In this document: one piece after another, positions 7,178 through 14,664 of the stretch
Layout of the letters: the number at the start of each line of letters is the position of its first letter
Position numbering within the stretch: the stretch's first letter is position 1
Source: CAYPNP01 sp964412195
GTDB lineage: Bacteria > Acidobacteriota > JAAYUB01
Direction of reading: 5' to 3'
Length of the DNA: 64,000 bases
Assembly: GCA_964412195.1 (NCBI GenBank)
Contig: CAYPNP010000004.1
Span: 62,001-126,000 of the forward strand
Position numbers and translations under genes: made by a program
The notes under the pieces: generated by a model
What the model saw: only the letters and a program-made list of their open reading frames with translations
Told to the model about the DNA's origin: nothing
Databases searched by the model: none

Positions 7178-7996
7178 TCAACGTGCGGAGGCTCCGGCAC
7201 TCTCCGGAGAAGGGGCGTCTTTCGCGCAGCGGAAGCCCACGTTGAAGTCCAGCCAGTTCCCCGGCAGGGCGTTGCGGTAGGGTACCTTGGCGCACCCCGG
7301 GCCGGTGTGCCAGCCGCCGCCGCGGAACACCCGGAACCTCCCCTTGTCGGGGCCCGGCGGGTCCTCCTTCGGGCCGGTGGTGTAGTACTCGGCATCATAC
7401 CGATCGGCCACCCACTCGGAGACGTTGCCGAGCATGTCGTACAGCCCGAAGCCGTTGGGTGCATAGCTGCCCACCGGCAGGGTGCCGCCCTTGCTCGATC
7501 GGCCGCAGTTGGCCTCGTCCGGGCCCAGCGTCGGTCCGTTCGGGTAGTCGAAACCGGCCTTGCCTCCCCGGGCGGCGCATTCCCACTCCGCCTCGGTGGG
7601 CAGGCGCTTGCCGCACCAGGCGGCAAAATCCGCCGCGTCCCGCCAGCTCACGCCCACCACCGGGTGGTTCGGGTACTCGGTCCCGCAGTGGAATTCCTTG
7701 AAATTCCAGAACATGGGCAGATCCCGCTTCGTCGCCTGGCAGAAAGTTAGGTACTGGGCGCAGGTGACCTCCCGCGCGTCCAGCCAGAACGCCTTCAGCC
7801 GGACCGGATGGGCCGGGTTGTCGATCCCGCCGGCGGTGCCCATGACGAACTCTCCGGCCGGGATGAGCACCATGCCCGGCGCCTCCTTTGGCTTGGGGAC
7901 CGGATCGGCGGCCCACACCACGGCCGCGGCCAGCACCAGGAGCCCCAGCCGGAGCCAGCGCCACGTTGTCCTTCGAGATCCAAGATTCATGGCCAT
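7178..7996 (-). CDS. Exported formylglycine-generating-enzyme-family (SUMF1-like) protein
   Basis: This 272-residue protein has a signal peptide (residues 1-30, 'LRLGLLVLAAAVVWAADP') followed by one FGE-sulfatase domain. Family signatures are clear: 'MVLIPAGEFVMGT', 'HPVRLKAFWLDAREVT', 'HPVVGVSWRDAADFAAWCGK', 'LPTEAEWECAARGG', 'GLYDMLGNVSEWVAD' and 'FRVFRGGGW'. True FGE oxidises a sulfatase cysteine, but most bacterial members have other or unknown roles such as C-H oxidation or binding. No sulfatase gene lies in the window. The ATG at 7996 follows GGAGGCAAGA; an earlier ATG at 8038 lacks such a site. Confidence 0.88.
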   Translation of the reverse strand: MAMNLGSRRTTWRWLRLGLLVLAAAVVWAADPVPKPKEAPGMVLIPAGEFVMGTAGGIDNPAHPVRLKAFWLDAREVTCAQYLTFCQATKRDLPMFWNFKEFHCGTEYPNHPVVGVSWRDAADFAAWCGKRLPTEAEWECAARGGKAGFDYPNGPTLGPDEANCGRSSKGGTLPVGSYAPNGFGLYDMLGNVSEWVADRYDAEYYTTGPKEDPPGPDKGRFRVFRGGGWHTGPGCAKVPYRNALPGNWLDFNVGFRCAKDAPSPESAGASAR

Positions 7997-8162
7997 TCTT
8001 GCCTCCGGTGCCGCGGGCTGAATTGCAAATTCGCTCAAGTCCTATCCTGTGTGAATTTCAGGATTGCTCAAGAAGATGATGCCTCGTGGCAGAAAGACGA
8101 ACCACGGAAAGCTGCATCGGGTGTACCCGTCAGTCCCGCCAACCGACAACAGCGGGCGATTA

Positions 8163-8461
8163 CACCCAGAGACGCAGAGCGCGCAGAGAAGAGCCCGCCA
8201 ACAAACTTCCGCGCTCATCTCTGCGAACTCTGCGCCTCTGCGTGGAACAGTCTGATACGATTACGATTGCGATTACGAGCACGAGTACGATCGACGAGTA
8301 CGATCGGTGTGGCTTGACATGGTCCATGGTCTATCGTCCATGGTCGGCTCGGCGGTCATCGGTCACCCGTCACCGGTCATCCGCCGAGCACGAGCACGGC
8401 CGGTCACCCGTCACCGGTCACCGGTCGTTTCTGCCGATTCACCCATTCACCGATTCACCGG
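8163..8461. repeat. Large repeat island with GCAGAG inverted repeat and four heptamer/hexamer blocks
   Basis: GCAGAG-type arms (8163-8188) face complementary CTCTGCG arms (8218-8244), forming a hairpin. Then come a hexamer run of GATTACGAGCACGAGTACG type (8255-8306), a CCATGGTC/TCTATCG block (8318-8348), CGGTCAC/CGGTCAT heptamers (8352-8382 and 8399-8426) and GATTCACC octamers (8441-8461). It fills the 470-bp gap upstream of the FGE-like gene; no gene was found. Confidence 0.88.
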
Positions 8462-8470
8462 CGAAGGGAC

Positions 8471-9451
8471 CTACTTCGCCTGGAACACCACGAAATACTG
8501 CTCCGGCAGGAAGTCGTAGGACGCCACCGGCTTCAGGCCCCCGGCGGCCATGGCCGCGTCCAGGGTCTCGCGGGAGAACTGCTGCTCCGGCGGCGGGCCC
8601 CACGGCCGCTGGTCCATCGGCTTCGGGATGTAGTCGATGATGACCACCCGCCCGCCCGGCGCCAGCGCGGCCTTCAGCTTGCCGGCGTAGGCGGCCTTGT
8701 CCTGCACGTAGTGGAGCGTGTCCACCATCAGCACGGTGTCGATGCCGCCGGCGGGCAGCAACGGGTCGTCCTTCAGCACCTTCACCAGCTTGACGTTGGC
8801 CAGCTTCTCCTTCTGGAGCCGGTGGGCCAGGTAGTCCAGCATCTCCTGGGCGATGTCGCACGCCAGGACGGTGGTGTCCGGCCCCACCGCCCGGGCCACC
8901 CGCACGGTGAAGTAGCCCGAGCCGGCGCCCACGTCGGCCACCCGCTCGCCCGGGCGGAAGGCCAGCACTTTCATGATCTCGTCGGGCTTCTGGATCTCGT
9001 CCCGGTTGGAGCGCTCCAGCAGGGCGACGTAGCTGCGGGCCCAGACCCCGCGGACGAGGGTCTTGAAGCGGTCCTCCGTGCGGTAGGCGGCGAACGCCTC
9101 GTCCTCCCGGATGGCGAAGGCATCCGGCCAGCCGGCGTCGGCGGCGCGCTGCAGCCAGTCGTAGGCGGCGTCCTTGTGGCCGAGCTGAGCCTGCAGGCGG
9201 GCGATGGCGTAGAGCGTCTCGTAGTGCTGCGGCTCCACCAGGTTGTTCATCTCCTCGGCCAGGGCCAGCGCCTTGGCCTTGTCGCCGGCCGCCTGGGCCT
9301 GCTCGAACCGGGCCTTGAGCTGGTCGAACGACAGGGCCGGCGTTTCGTCCGCCGCGAAAGCGGGCGCGGCCGCCAGAATGAGGAAGAGTGAAATCACAGC
9401 AAAGTGAAAGCCAACGATCGGGAGACGCGAATCACGGAATGTTGAAAGCAT
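8471..9451 (-). CDS. SAM-dependent methyltransferase with N-terminal signal peptide
   Basis: The protein has 326 residues. An N-terminal hydrophobic segment ending 'LILAAAPAFAADE' looks like a cleavable signal peptide (residues 1-34). Residues 40-150 resemble helical tetratricopeptide-like repeats ('YETLYAIARLQAQLGHKDAAYDWL'). Residues 170-300 form a class I methyltransferase: motif I is 'VADVGAGSGYFTVRVA', and 'LMVDTLHYV' and 'APGGRVVIIDYIPK' follow. The ATG at 9451 follows GGGAGGGTTC. Export is surprising because SAM is not known to occur in the periplasm, so either the hydrophobic segment is an anchor or the domain has lost catalysis. The substrate cannot be inferred. Confidence 0.82.
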   Translation of the reverse strand: MLSTFRDSRLPIVGFHFAVISLFLILAAAPAFAADETPALSFDQLKARFEQAQAAGDKAKALALAEEMNNLVEPQHYETLYAIARLQAQLGHKDAAYDWLQRAADAGWPDAFAIREDEAFAAYRTEDRFKTLVRGVWARSYVALLERSNRDEIQKPDEIMKVLAFRPGERVADVGAGSGYFTVRVARAVGPDTTVLACDIAQEMLDYLAHRLQKEKLANVKLVKVLKDDPLLPAGGIDTVLMVDTLHYVQDKAAYAGKLKAALAPGGRVVIIDYIPKPMDQRPWGPPPEQQFSRETLDAAMAAGGLKPVASYDFLPEQYFVVFQAK

Positions 9452-9521
9452 GAACCCTCCCAAGGGAAGAAATTGAATTCGCCGGTGTCTTGACGGCACT
9501 TTCATGTTCATCCGAACTTTC

Positions 9522-9620
9522 CTCACCGCAGAGCCGCGGTGGCGCAGAGGCCCGCTCAGGATCAGGCCATCCAAGGCGGACGGGATCGTCCTCTCCGCGT
9601 CTCAGCGCCTTTGCGGTGAA
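9522..9620. repeat. Imperfect inverted repeat of the ACCGCAGAG/GCAAAGG family
   Basis: The left arm is CTCACCGCAGAGCCGCGG onward (9522-9550) and the right arm ends AGCGCCTTTGCGGTGAA (9589-9620). The ends resemble those at 25972, 31521 and 8163. It lies between two minus-strand genes, where it could act as a terminator. Confidence 0.65.
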
Positions 9621-9667
9621 TTGTTCCATGCCGGACATCCACCCGCCAGCAGCCCGGATACGGCTGG

Positions 9668-11581
9668 TCATTTGGACACCCCGCCCAGCCGGTACGCCAT
9701 CACCCGGTTGTCTGTCCACGTGGGGAAGATCACCCGGCCCGTGACGGGATCGTAGGTGAAGTCGGCGATGGGCACTCCGACGGCGGTGAGGTCCAGCAGC
9801 TTGGCGACGCTCCCGTCCGGAGAAATCCGGAAAAGGCGGCCCTCGTTGTGGGAGACCAGGACGCTCCCGTCCGGCCCGGCCTGCAGCCCGTCCAGAAGGC
9901 CCGGGCCGAACCGGGCGACTGTCGTGACCGCCTTGGTCGCCAGGTCCACCGCCTTCAGGCTGCCGTCGCCGTTGACGGCCACCAGCAGCCGGCCGCCCCG
10001 CACCAGCAGGCCGTTGGGCCGGGCAAAGGCCTCGCCCTGGAGCCAGGTCTCCCACTGCCCGCCGGCGAAGCGGTGGACGGTGCCGCGGACGGAGTCGGAC
10101 ACGAACACCGCGCCGTCCGGCGCGACGGCCACGTCGTTGAGCAGGCCCGCGCCCGGCAGGGGATGGCGCTCCGCGACGGTGGCGCTCGGAATGTCGATCA
10201 CCGCCAGGCCGGTGCGCTCCACCACGTAGAGCCGGTCGCCGGACACCGCCAGGCCCGAGGGATTGCGCAGCCCGGCGACCCAGCCGGCGGATGCGGCCCG
10301 GCCGTTGGCGTCGAGCCGGGCGACGGCCTGCTTCCCTTCCTCGCCGCTGGGATTCATTCCGTCGAAGTTGGATACGAAGAAGGCGCCGTGCACCGGGTCC
10401 CACGCCGCCGACTCGGGCATGCGGAACCACGCCGGCGTCTCCCATTCCTGGACTACGCCCTCCGCCGCGAAGACTGTCGTGGCGTCCTGGCAGAGGAAGC
10501 CCCAGCCGCCCATCACCTCGGAAACGGCCAGCAGCAGCTCGTTGTCGCCGGGGCGCAGCGGCAGCCAGACCGCGTCGTGCAGGCCGGCGACGCCGAGGAA
10601 GGACGACTCCCTCGACCGGTAGGCGCTTTCGCCGGAGAAGAGCAGCTCCCCGTTGAGGAAGATCGACACGTAGTCGCTGTAGCCGAAGCGCAGCTTGCGC
10701 CGTTCGGCCTTCTCCGCATGGATTTTCGCCCGGGCGAAGACGCAGGGCGGGACGCCGCCGCGTGGGTAGTACCGCGCCACGTCCACCAGGCCGGACGGCT
10801 CGGCAGTCACCCGCTGCCAGGTGCGACCGGCCAGCGAGGCGGTCTCGGGCGCCTTCTCGGTGTCCACCTCCCCGGCTGGCAGGGATTCGGACAGCTCCCA
10901 GTCCCGGATCATCCCCGGCGGCGCGTCGGTAACCGGCGCCGGGCCGAAGTCGAGCGCGGAGTCCGCCCGCCAGGAGAAATTCGAGAACCACGCCGAACCG
11001 TCCCGCGGCCCCATCAGGCCGAGGCCGCCCCTGGAAACGCCGTGCTTCAGGTCGAAGATCTCCAGGGCCGGCCGGTCCGCGCCGTCGAGGAAGACCCGCG
11101 CCCGACTGCCGGCGACCTCCAGCCGGAGGTGCACCCAACGTCCCGCCGGAATTGCGGCCGGTGCGGTGCAGCCGGGCCCGTTGTACAGCTGCCAGGAGTC
11201 GGCGCCGTGGAATGCCGGCACGTACTGCACGACGTCGTCGTACAGCGGGGAGCGGTGCGGCCGGATATAGACCCGCTCCCAGTTTCCACCCGGCTGGGAG
11301 CGGAAGATCACGCCGGGATAGGAGCGGGCCCCCGTCACGGCGACATCCACCTCGATGACGCCGTCGCCGAACTCCACACCCTGGAGGAAGGCCGTCCCTG
11401 CCAGGGCCCGCCGGCCCAGGAAATCCTGCACCTGCGCGTTCGAGAGGTCCCACTGGGCGGCGTCGAAATCCGTCGCCTGCGCCGGCAGCCACGCTACCAG
11501 AAACAGCGCAACCAGCGGCCAAACCGAATGACTCCACCGATTCGCCGTGCATCGAATCCCCACAGGCTGGTGATTCCGCAT
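9668..11581 (-). CDS. Secreted protein with LamG-like and SMP-30/NHL beta-propeller domains
   Basis: This 637-residue protein starts with a signal peptide (about residues 1-36, 'VWPLVALFLVAWLPAQA'). Residues 40-220 look like a concanavalin/LamG or DUF1080-like jelly-roll ('GVIEVDVAVTGARSYPGVIF', 'WVHLRLEVAGSRARVFLDG'). A middle region (about 240-370) is another beta-sandwich. The C-terminal 270 residues form an SMP-30/NHL-type six-blade propeller with repeats such as 'PSGLAVSGDRLYVVERTG' and 'LNDVAVAPDGAVFVSDS'. Such proteins act in the periplasm or outside as lactonases or ligand binders. A GAGGAGGATCATC ribosome-binding site precedes ATG 11581. Substrate is unknown. Confidence 0.8.
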   Translation of the reverse strand: MRNHQPVGIRCTANRWSHSVWPLVALFLVAWLPAQATDFDAAQWDLSNAQVQDFLGRRALAGTAFLQGVEFGDGVIEVDVAVTGARSYPGVIFRSQPGGNWERVYIRPHRSPLYDDVVQYVPAFHGADSWQLYNGPGCTAPAAIPAGRWVHLRLEVAGSRARVFLDGADRPALEIFDLKHGVSRGGLGLMGPRDGSAWFSNFSWRADSALDFGPAPVTDAPPGMIRDWELSESLPAGEVDTEKAPETASLAGRTWQRVTAEPSGLVDVARYYPRGGVPPCVFARAKIHAEKAERRKLRFGYSDYVSIFLNGELLFSGESAYRSRESSFLGVAGLHDAVWLPLRPGDNELLLAVSEVMGGWGFLCQDATTVFAAEGVVQEWETPAWFRMPESAAWDPVHGAFFVSNFDGMNPSGEEGKQAVARLDANGRAASAGWVAGLRNPSGLAVSGDRLYVVERTGLAVIDIPSATVAERHPLPGAGLLNDVAVAPDGAVFVSDSVRGTVHRFAGGQWETWLQGEAFARPNGLLVRGGRLLVAVNGDGSLKAVDLATKAVTTVARFGPGLLDGLQAGPDGSVLVSHNEGRLFRISPDGSVAKLLDLTAVGVPIADFTYDPVTGRVIFPTWTDNRVMAYRLGGVSK

Positions 11582-11747
11582 GATGATCCTCCTCGCCCGC
11601 GCCGGGCCGCCTCCCGAGCGGGCCGAAACCTTGCCGGAAACGGCATCAACTTGAATTCACACAACAGGTTTGATGGGATTATACGGGAATCGCCCGGCAA
11701 TGTTCCGCGCTTCGTCCCGGATTTCGGACGCTTCGTCCCAGAAAAAA

Positions 11748-11792
11748 TCGAATGGAATGGTGTCGAATGGAATGGTGTCAGGCTCTGTCACA
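11748..11792. repeat. 15-bp direct duplication and a copy of the 20-bp TGTGAC motif
   Basis: TCGAATGGAATGGTG occurs twice in tandem (11748-11777). The reverse complement of TGTGACAGAGCCTGACACCA occupies 11773-11792. The same 20-bp motif brackets the RHS fragment at 51059 and 51750. Confidence 0.8.
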
Positions 11793-11810
11793 ACCCGGAT
11801 GCAGGCAAAC

Positions 11811-11940
11811 GGTCAGTAAAGGTGGGCGTCAGCCACCGGCGGGGAGCTTGCCCCAGTTGGCAACGACGATCAGCCTCTACAAAACAGAGAGTTGAGTGAC
11901 ATCTCGCGCCGATAGCTGACGCTGATCGGTACTGTCCGCT
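11811..11940. repeat. Second, divergent copy of the 1591-1767 MITE-like element
   Basis: The layout matches the first element: GGTCAGTAAAGG..GGGCGTCAGCCACCGGCGGGG at the left, a central TTGAGTGACATCTCGCGCC matching TCGAGTAACGTTTCGCGCC, and CTGACGCTGATCGGTACTG at the right. It is much diverged and its inverted ends are degraded. Together with the first copy it defines a dispersed family. The rest of the 11582-11954 gap is non-coding. Confidence 0.7.
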
Positions 11941-11954
11941 GGCCGGCGTCCGGA

Positions 11955-12878
11955 TCAGATGCGCCCCGCTCGTCTCCCCGTCCCCCCGTCGCCCAGTCCC
12001 CCCGTCTTGTCGCCCTCTGCCGGAAGCCCTTGAAACAGGACCTCGGCGGCGTAAGAGGAGCGCACCAGCGGCCCGGCGAAGACGGCGCGGAAGCCCTGGG
12101 CCAGGCCGTCGGCCTCGTAGCGGCGGAACTCGTCCGGGTGGACGTACTCCGCCACCGGCAGGTTGCGGCGGGTGGGCTGGAGGTACTGGCCGACGGTCAG
12201 CACGTCGCAGCCGGCCGCCCGCAGGTCCCGCATCACTGCCCGGACCTCGTCGCCCGACTCGCCTAACCCCACCATCAGGCCGCTCTTGACCGGCGCGCCA
12301 GGCCGCGCGGCACGCGCCCGGGCGAGCACCTCCAGCGAGCGGCGGTAGTCGGCCTGCGGGCGCACCGCCGGGTAGAGCCGCGGCACGGTCTCGACGTTGT
12401 GGTTGAAGACGTCGGGCGCGGCCTCCAGCACCGCCGCCAGGGCCGCCGGGTCCCCCTGGAAGTCGGGCACCAGCACCTCGATGGTGGCGCCGGGGCAGCG
12501 CTCCCGGATGGCGCGGATCACCGCGGCGAACTGGCCGGCGCCGCCGTCGGGCAGGTCGTCCCGGGTCACCGAGGTGACGACCACGTAGCGCAGGCCCAGC
12601 TCCGCCGCGAGGCCCGCGACTTCGCGGGGTTCCTCCGGATCCGGCGGCCCGAGGCGGCCGTGGCCGACGGCGCAGAAGCCGCAGGCGCGGCTGCAGGTGT
12701 CGCCCAGGATCAGGAAGGTGGCGGTCCGGCGGGAGAAGCACTCGCCGCGGTTCGGGCAGCGGGCCTCCTCGCAGACCGAGTGGAGGCGGTGGCGCCGAAG
12801 CAGCCGGCGGGTGGCATGGGTTTCGGCGTGCGTGACGGGGACGTTCCGGAGCCACTCCGGCAGGCGCTGACGTTCCAT
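11955..12878 (-). CDS. lipA: Lipoyl synthase
   Basis: LipA is a radical-SAM enzyme that inserts two sulfurs into protein-bound octanoate to make lipoate for the 2-oxoacid dehydrogenase and glycine cleavage complexes. The 307-residue product has both [4Fe-4S] signatures: the auxiliary cluster C36-x4-C41-x5-C47 (VCEEARCPNRGEC) and the radical-SAM C62-x3-C66-x2-C69 (CSRACGFC). Other family motifs are 'YVVVTSVTRDDLPDGGA' and 'VFNHNVETVPRLYP'. The conserved C-terminal serine is in 'GPLVRSSYAAE'. The ATG at 12878 lies 10 bp after the SPOR-protein gene. The last 20 residues are an unusual Gly/Arg-rich tail. Confidence 0.96.
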   Translation of the reverse strand: MERQRLPEWLRNVPVTHAETHATRRLLRRHRLHSVCEEARCPNRGECFSRRTATFLILGDTCSRACGFCAVGHGRLGPPDPEEPREVAGLAAELGLRYVVVTSVTRDDLPDGGAGQFAAVIRAIRERCPGATIEVLVPDFQGDPAALAAVLEAAPDVFNHNVETVPRLYPAVRPQADYRRSLEVLARARAARPGAPVKSGLMVGLGESGDEVRAVMRDLRAAGCDVLTVGQYLQPTRRNLPVAEYVHPDEFRRYEADGLAQGFRAVFAGPLVRSSYAAEVLFQGLPAEGDKTGGLGDGGTGRRAGRI

Positions 12879-12888
12879 GGGCGGCCGT

Positions 12889-13596
12889 CTATTCGAGGAC
12901 CTTGCGCGGGAAGGCTTCAAAGCCGTCCTTCTTGAGGCGCGCCACCAGCTCGCGGGCATGCTCCATGTCCTTGAAGCGGCCCACCTGGACGCGATTGAAC
13001 TGGTCGGCGGCGCCCGGCTGGGCGACCTTGACGAAGGCGTCGTAGCCCTTGGCCTTCAGCTTGTCGACCAGGGCCCGCGCCTCGGCCAGGTCCTTGGTGG
13101 CCAGGGCCTGGACGATGTAGGTCACGTTGGTGCCGGCGGCCGCGGCGGGTGCTGGCTGGGGCGCCGGAGCGGCGGGTTCCTTGGCCGGGGCGGCCGGCTC
13201 CCTGGCGGGGGCGGCGGTTTTCGGCGGCTGCGCGGCGGCGGTCTTCGGCGGCGGTGCGGTCGCCGGCCCGGCCGAGGGCGGCGCGGTCTTGACGACCGGC
13301 TCGGAGGACGGCGGCAGGCCGGCGGGGGTTTCGCCCGTCTTGGGCGGCGGCAGGGGGATCTCCTGGATCGGGGGCAGATTCTCATCCGTGCCCGTCTTGA
13401 CGACGTTGCGCTCGTCGGCGGCGGGCGTCCGGCGCTCCGCGAGCTGGGCCTCTCCGGCGAAGTTCTTGCCCACCAGCAGGCCGATGGTGAAGACGATCAT
13501 CAGCACCACCACAAAGAAGACGAACAGCAGGACGAGGTCCCGCGTGTTCAGGACGACCGTCTTCTCTTTGCCCTGATCCTTGGCTTTCTCTTTCAT
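12889..13596 (-). CDS. SPOR-domain membrane protein
   Basis: This 235-residue protein has a short charged cytoplasmic start, one membrane helix (about residues 20-43, 'LVLLFVFFVVVLMIVFTIGL') and a long Pro/Ala/Lys-rich periplasmic linker (residues 60-155). It ends in a SPOR domain (about 160-232, 'YIVQALATKDLAEARALVDK' and 'FNRVQVGRFKDMEHARELVA'). SPOR domains bind septal peptidoglycan stripped of stem peptides, so a cell-division or envelope role is likely. The start follows AAGGGGATGGC. lipA starts 10 bp downstream, so the two are probably co-transcribed. Confidence 0.87.
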   Translation of the reverse strand: MKEKAKDQGKEKTVVLNTRDLVLLFVFFVVVLMIVFTIGLLVGKNFAGEAQLAERRTPAADERNVVKTGTDENLPPIQEIPLPPPKTGETPAGLPPSSEPVVKTAPPSAGPATAPPPKTAAAQPPKTAAPAREPAAPAKEPAAPAPQPAPAAAAGTNVTYIVQALATKDLAEARALVDKLKAKGYDAFVKVAQPGAADQFNRVQVGRFKDMEHARELVARLKKDGFEAFPRKVLE

Positions 13597-13673
13597 GCCA
13601 TCCCCTTCTGCCGGTCCCGTTTGGGATGCCGGCCGGGCCGGTCACGCCAACAGGCCGCGTTGCGGATTTTCCG

Positions 13674-13683
13674 GCACAGTATA
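13674..13683 (-). promoter_or_regulatory. Likely promoter of the SPOR-lipA operon
   Basis: The minus strand reads TGTGCTATACTGTG, an extended -10 (TGC-TATACT) about 80 bp before the SPOR start. No convincing -35 box is visible because the upstream DNA is octamer repeat. Confidence 0.5.
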
Positions 13684-13691
13684 GCACAAAC

Positions 13692-13888
13692 GGTGAATCG
13701 GTGAGTCGGTGAATCGGTGAGTCGGCGGAGCAATTCGGCCATAATTCACCTTGGCGCGGGTTCAGAAATGAGATCAGACCGGTTGGTCGGATCCGACCGA
13801 TCGGTCTGATTCTATTTCACAGGCCTGTTCGATGGGCCAGCAAGATCCTCTGCCGATTCACCGATTCACCGACTCACCGATTCACCGG
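13692..13888. repeat. Octamer GATTCACC arms enclosing a 38-bp palindrome
   Basis: GGTGAATC/GGTGAGTC octamers (13692-13726) face GATTCACC/GACTCACC octamers (13852-13888), making about 35-bp complementary arms. At the centre, ATCAGACCGGTTGGTCGGA (13773-13791) abuts its near-complement to 13810, with 17 of 19 pairs. No gene lies in the 13597-13893 gap. Confidence 0.82.
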
Positions 13889-13893
13889 CTTCG

Positions 13894-14649
13894 CTATTTC
13901 TTGTCGACGAAGTGCGTCATCAGCTCCACCGGCAGCGGGAAGATGATGGTGGTGTTCTTCTCGACGCCGATCTCGGTCAGGGTCTGCAGGTAGCGCAGCA
14001 GGACGGCCGTCTTCTCGCCGGCCAGCACCTTCGCCGCCTCCTGCAGCTGCTGGGAGGCCGCCAGCTCGCCGGAGGCGTGGATGATCTTGGCCCGCTTCTC
14101 GCGCTCCGCCTCGGCCTGCTTGGCCATGGCCCGTTGCATCTCCTGAGGCAGGTCCACCGACTTGACCTCGACCTTGGACACCTTCACGCCCCACGGGTCG
14201 GTGTCGCGGTCCAGGATCTCCTGCAGCCGGATATTGAGCTGCTCGCGCTTGGACAGCAGGTCGTCCAGCTCCACCTCGCCCAGCACCGAGCGCAGGTGCG
14301 TTTGGGCCAGCTGCGAGGTGGCGTAGAGGTAGTTCTCCACCTCGATGACCGCCTTGACGGCGTCCAGCACCCGGTAGTAGACCACCGCGTTGACCTTCAC
14401 CGTGACGTTGTCGCGGGTGATGACGTCCTGGGGCGGCACGTCGAGGGTGATCGTGCGCAGGTCCACCTTGATCGCCTTGTCCACGGGCGCGAAGACCAGG
14501 ATCAGGCCCGGCCCCTTGGCCCCCGGCAGGACCTTGCCCAGCCGGAAGATCACCACCCGCTCGTACTCCCGCACCACCTTGATCCAGTTGAGGAAGAACA
14601 GGATGGCGAAGATGATGAGGACCGTCGTGAACGAAAAGAATGCCGGCAT
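13894..14649 (-). CDS. Slipin (stomatin-like SPFH protein)
   Basis: This 251-residue membrane protein has a single N-terminal hydrophobic hairpin (residues 4-22) and an SPFH/band-7 domain ('VVIFRLGKVLPGAKGPGLIL', 'VDLRTITLDVPPQDVITRDN', 'LRSVLGEVELDDLLSKREQL'). A helical tail rich in Ala/Glu/Lys ('MAKQAEAEREKRAKIIHASG') probably drives oligomer rings. Slipins organise lipid microdomains and pair with NfeD proteases. The NfeD gene ends 15 bp upstream. The ATG at 14649 after GGAGGTGCGTG is preferred; a GTG codon lies just before it at 14652. Confidence 0.93.
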   Translation of the reverse strand: MPAFFSFTTVLIIFAILFFLNWIKVVREYERVVIFRLGKVLPGAKGPGLILVFAPVDKAIKVDLRTITLDVPPQDVITRDNVTVKVNAVVYYRVLDAVKAVIEVENYLYATSQLAQTHLRSVLGEVELDDLLSKREQLNIRLQEILDRDTDPWGVKVSKVEVKSVDLPQEMQRAMAKQAEAEREKRAKIIHASGELAASQQLQEAAKVLAGEKTAVLLRYLQTLTEIGVEKNTTIIFPLPVELMTHFVDKK

Positions 14650-14664
14650 CACGCACCTCCAGGT

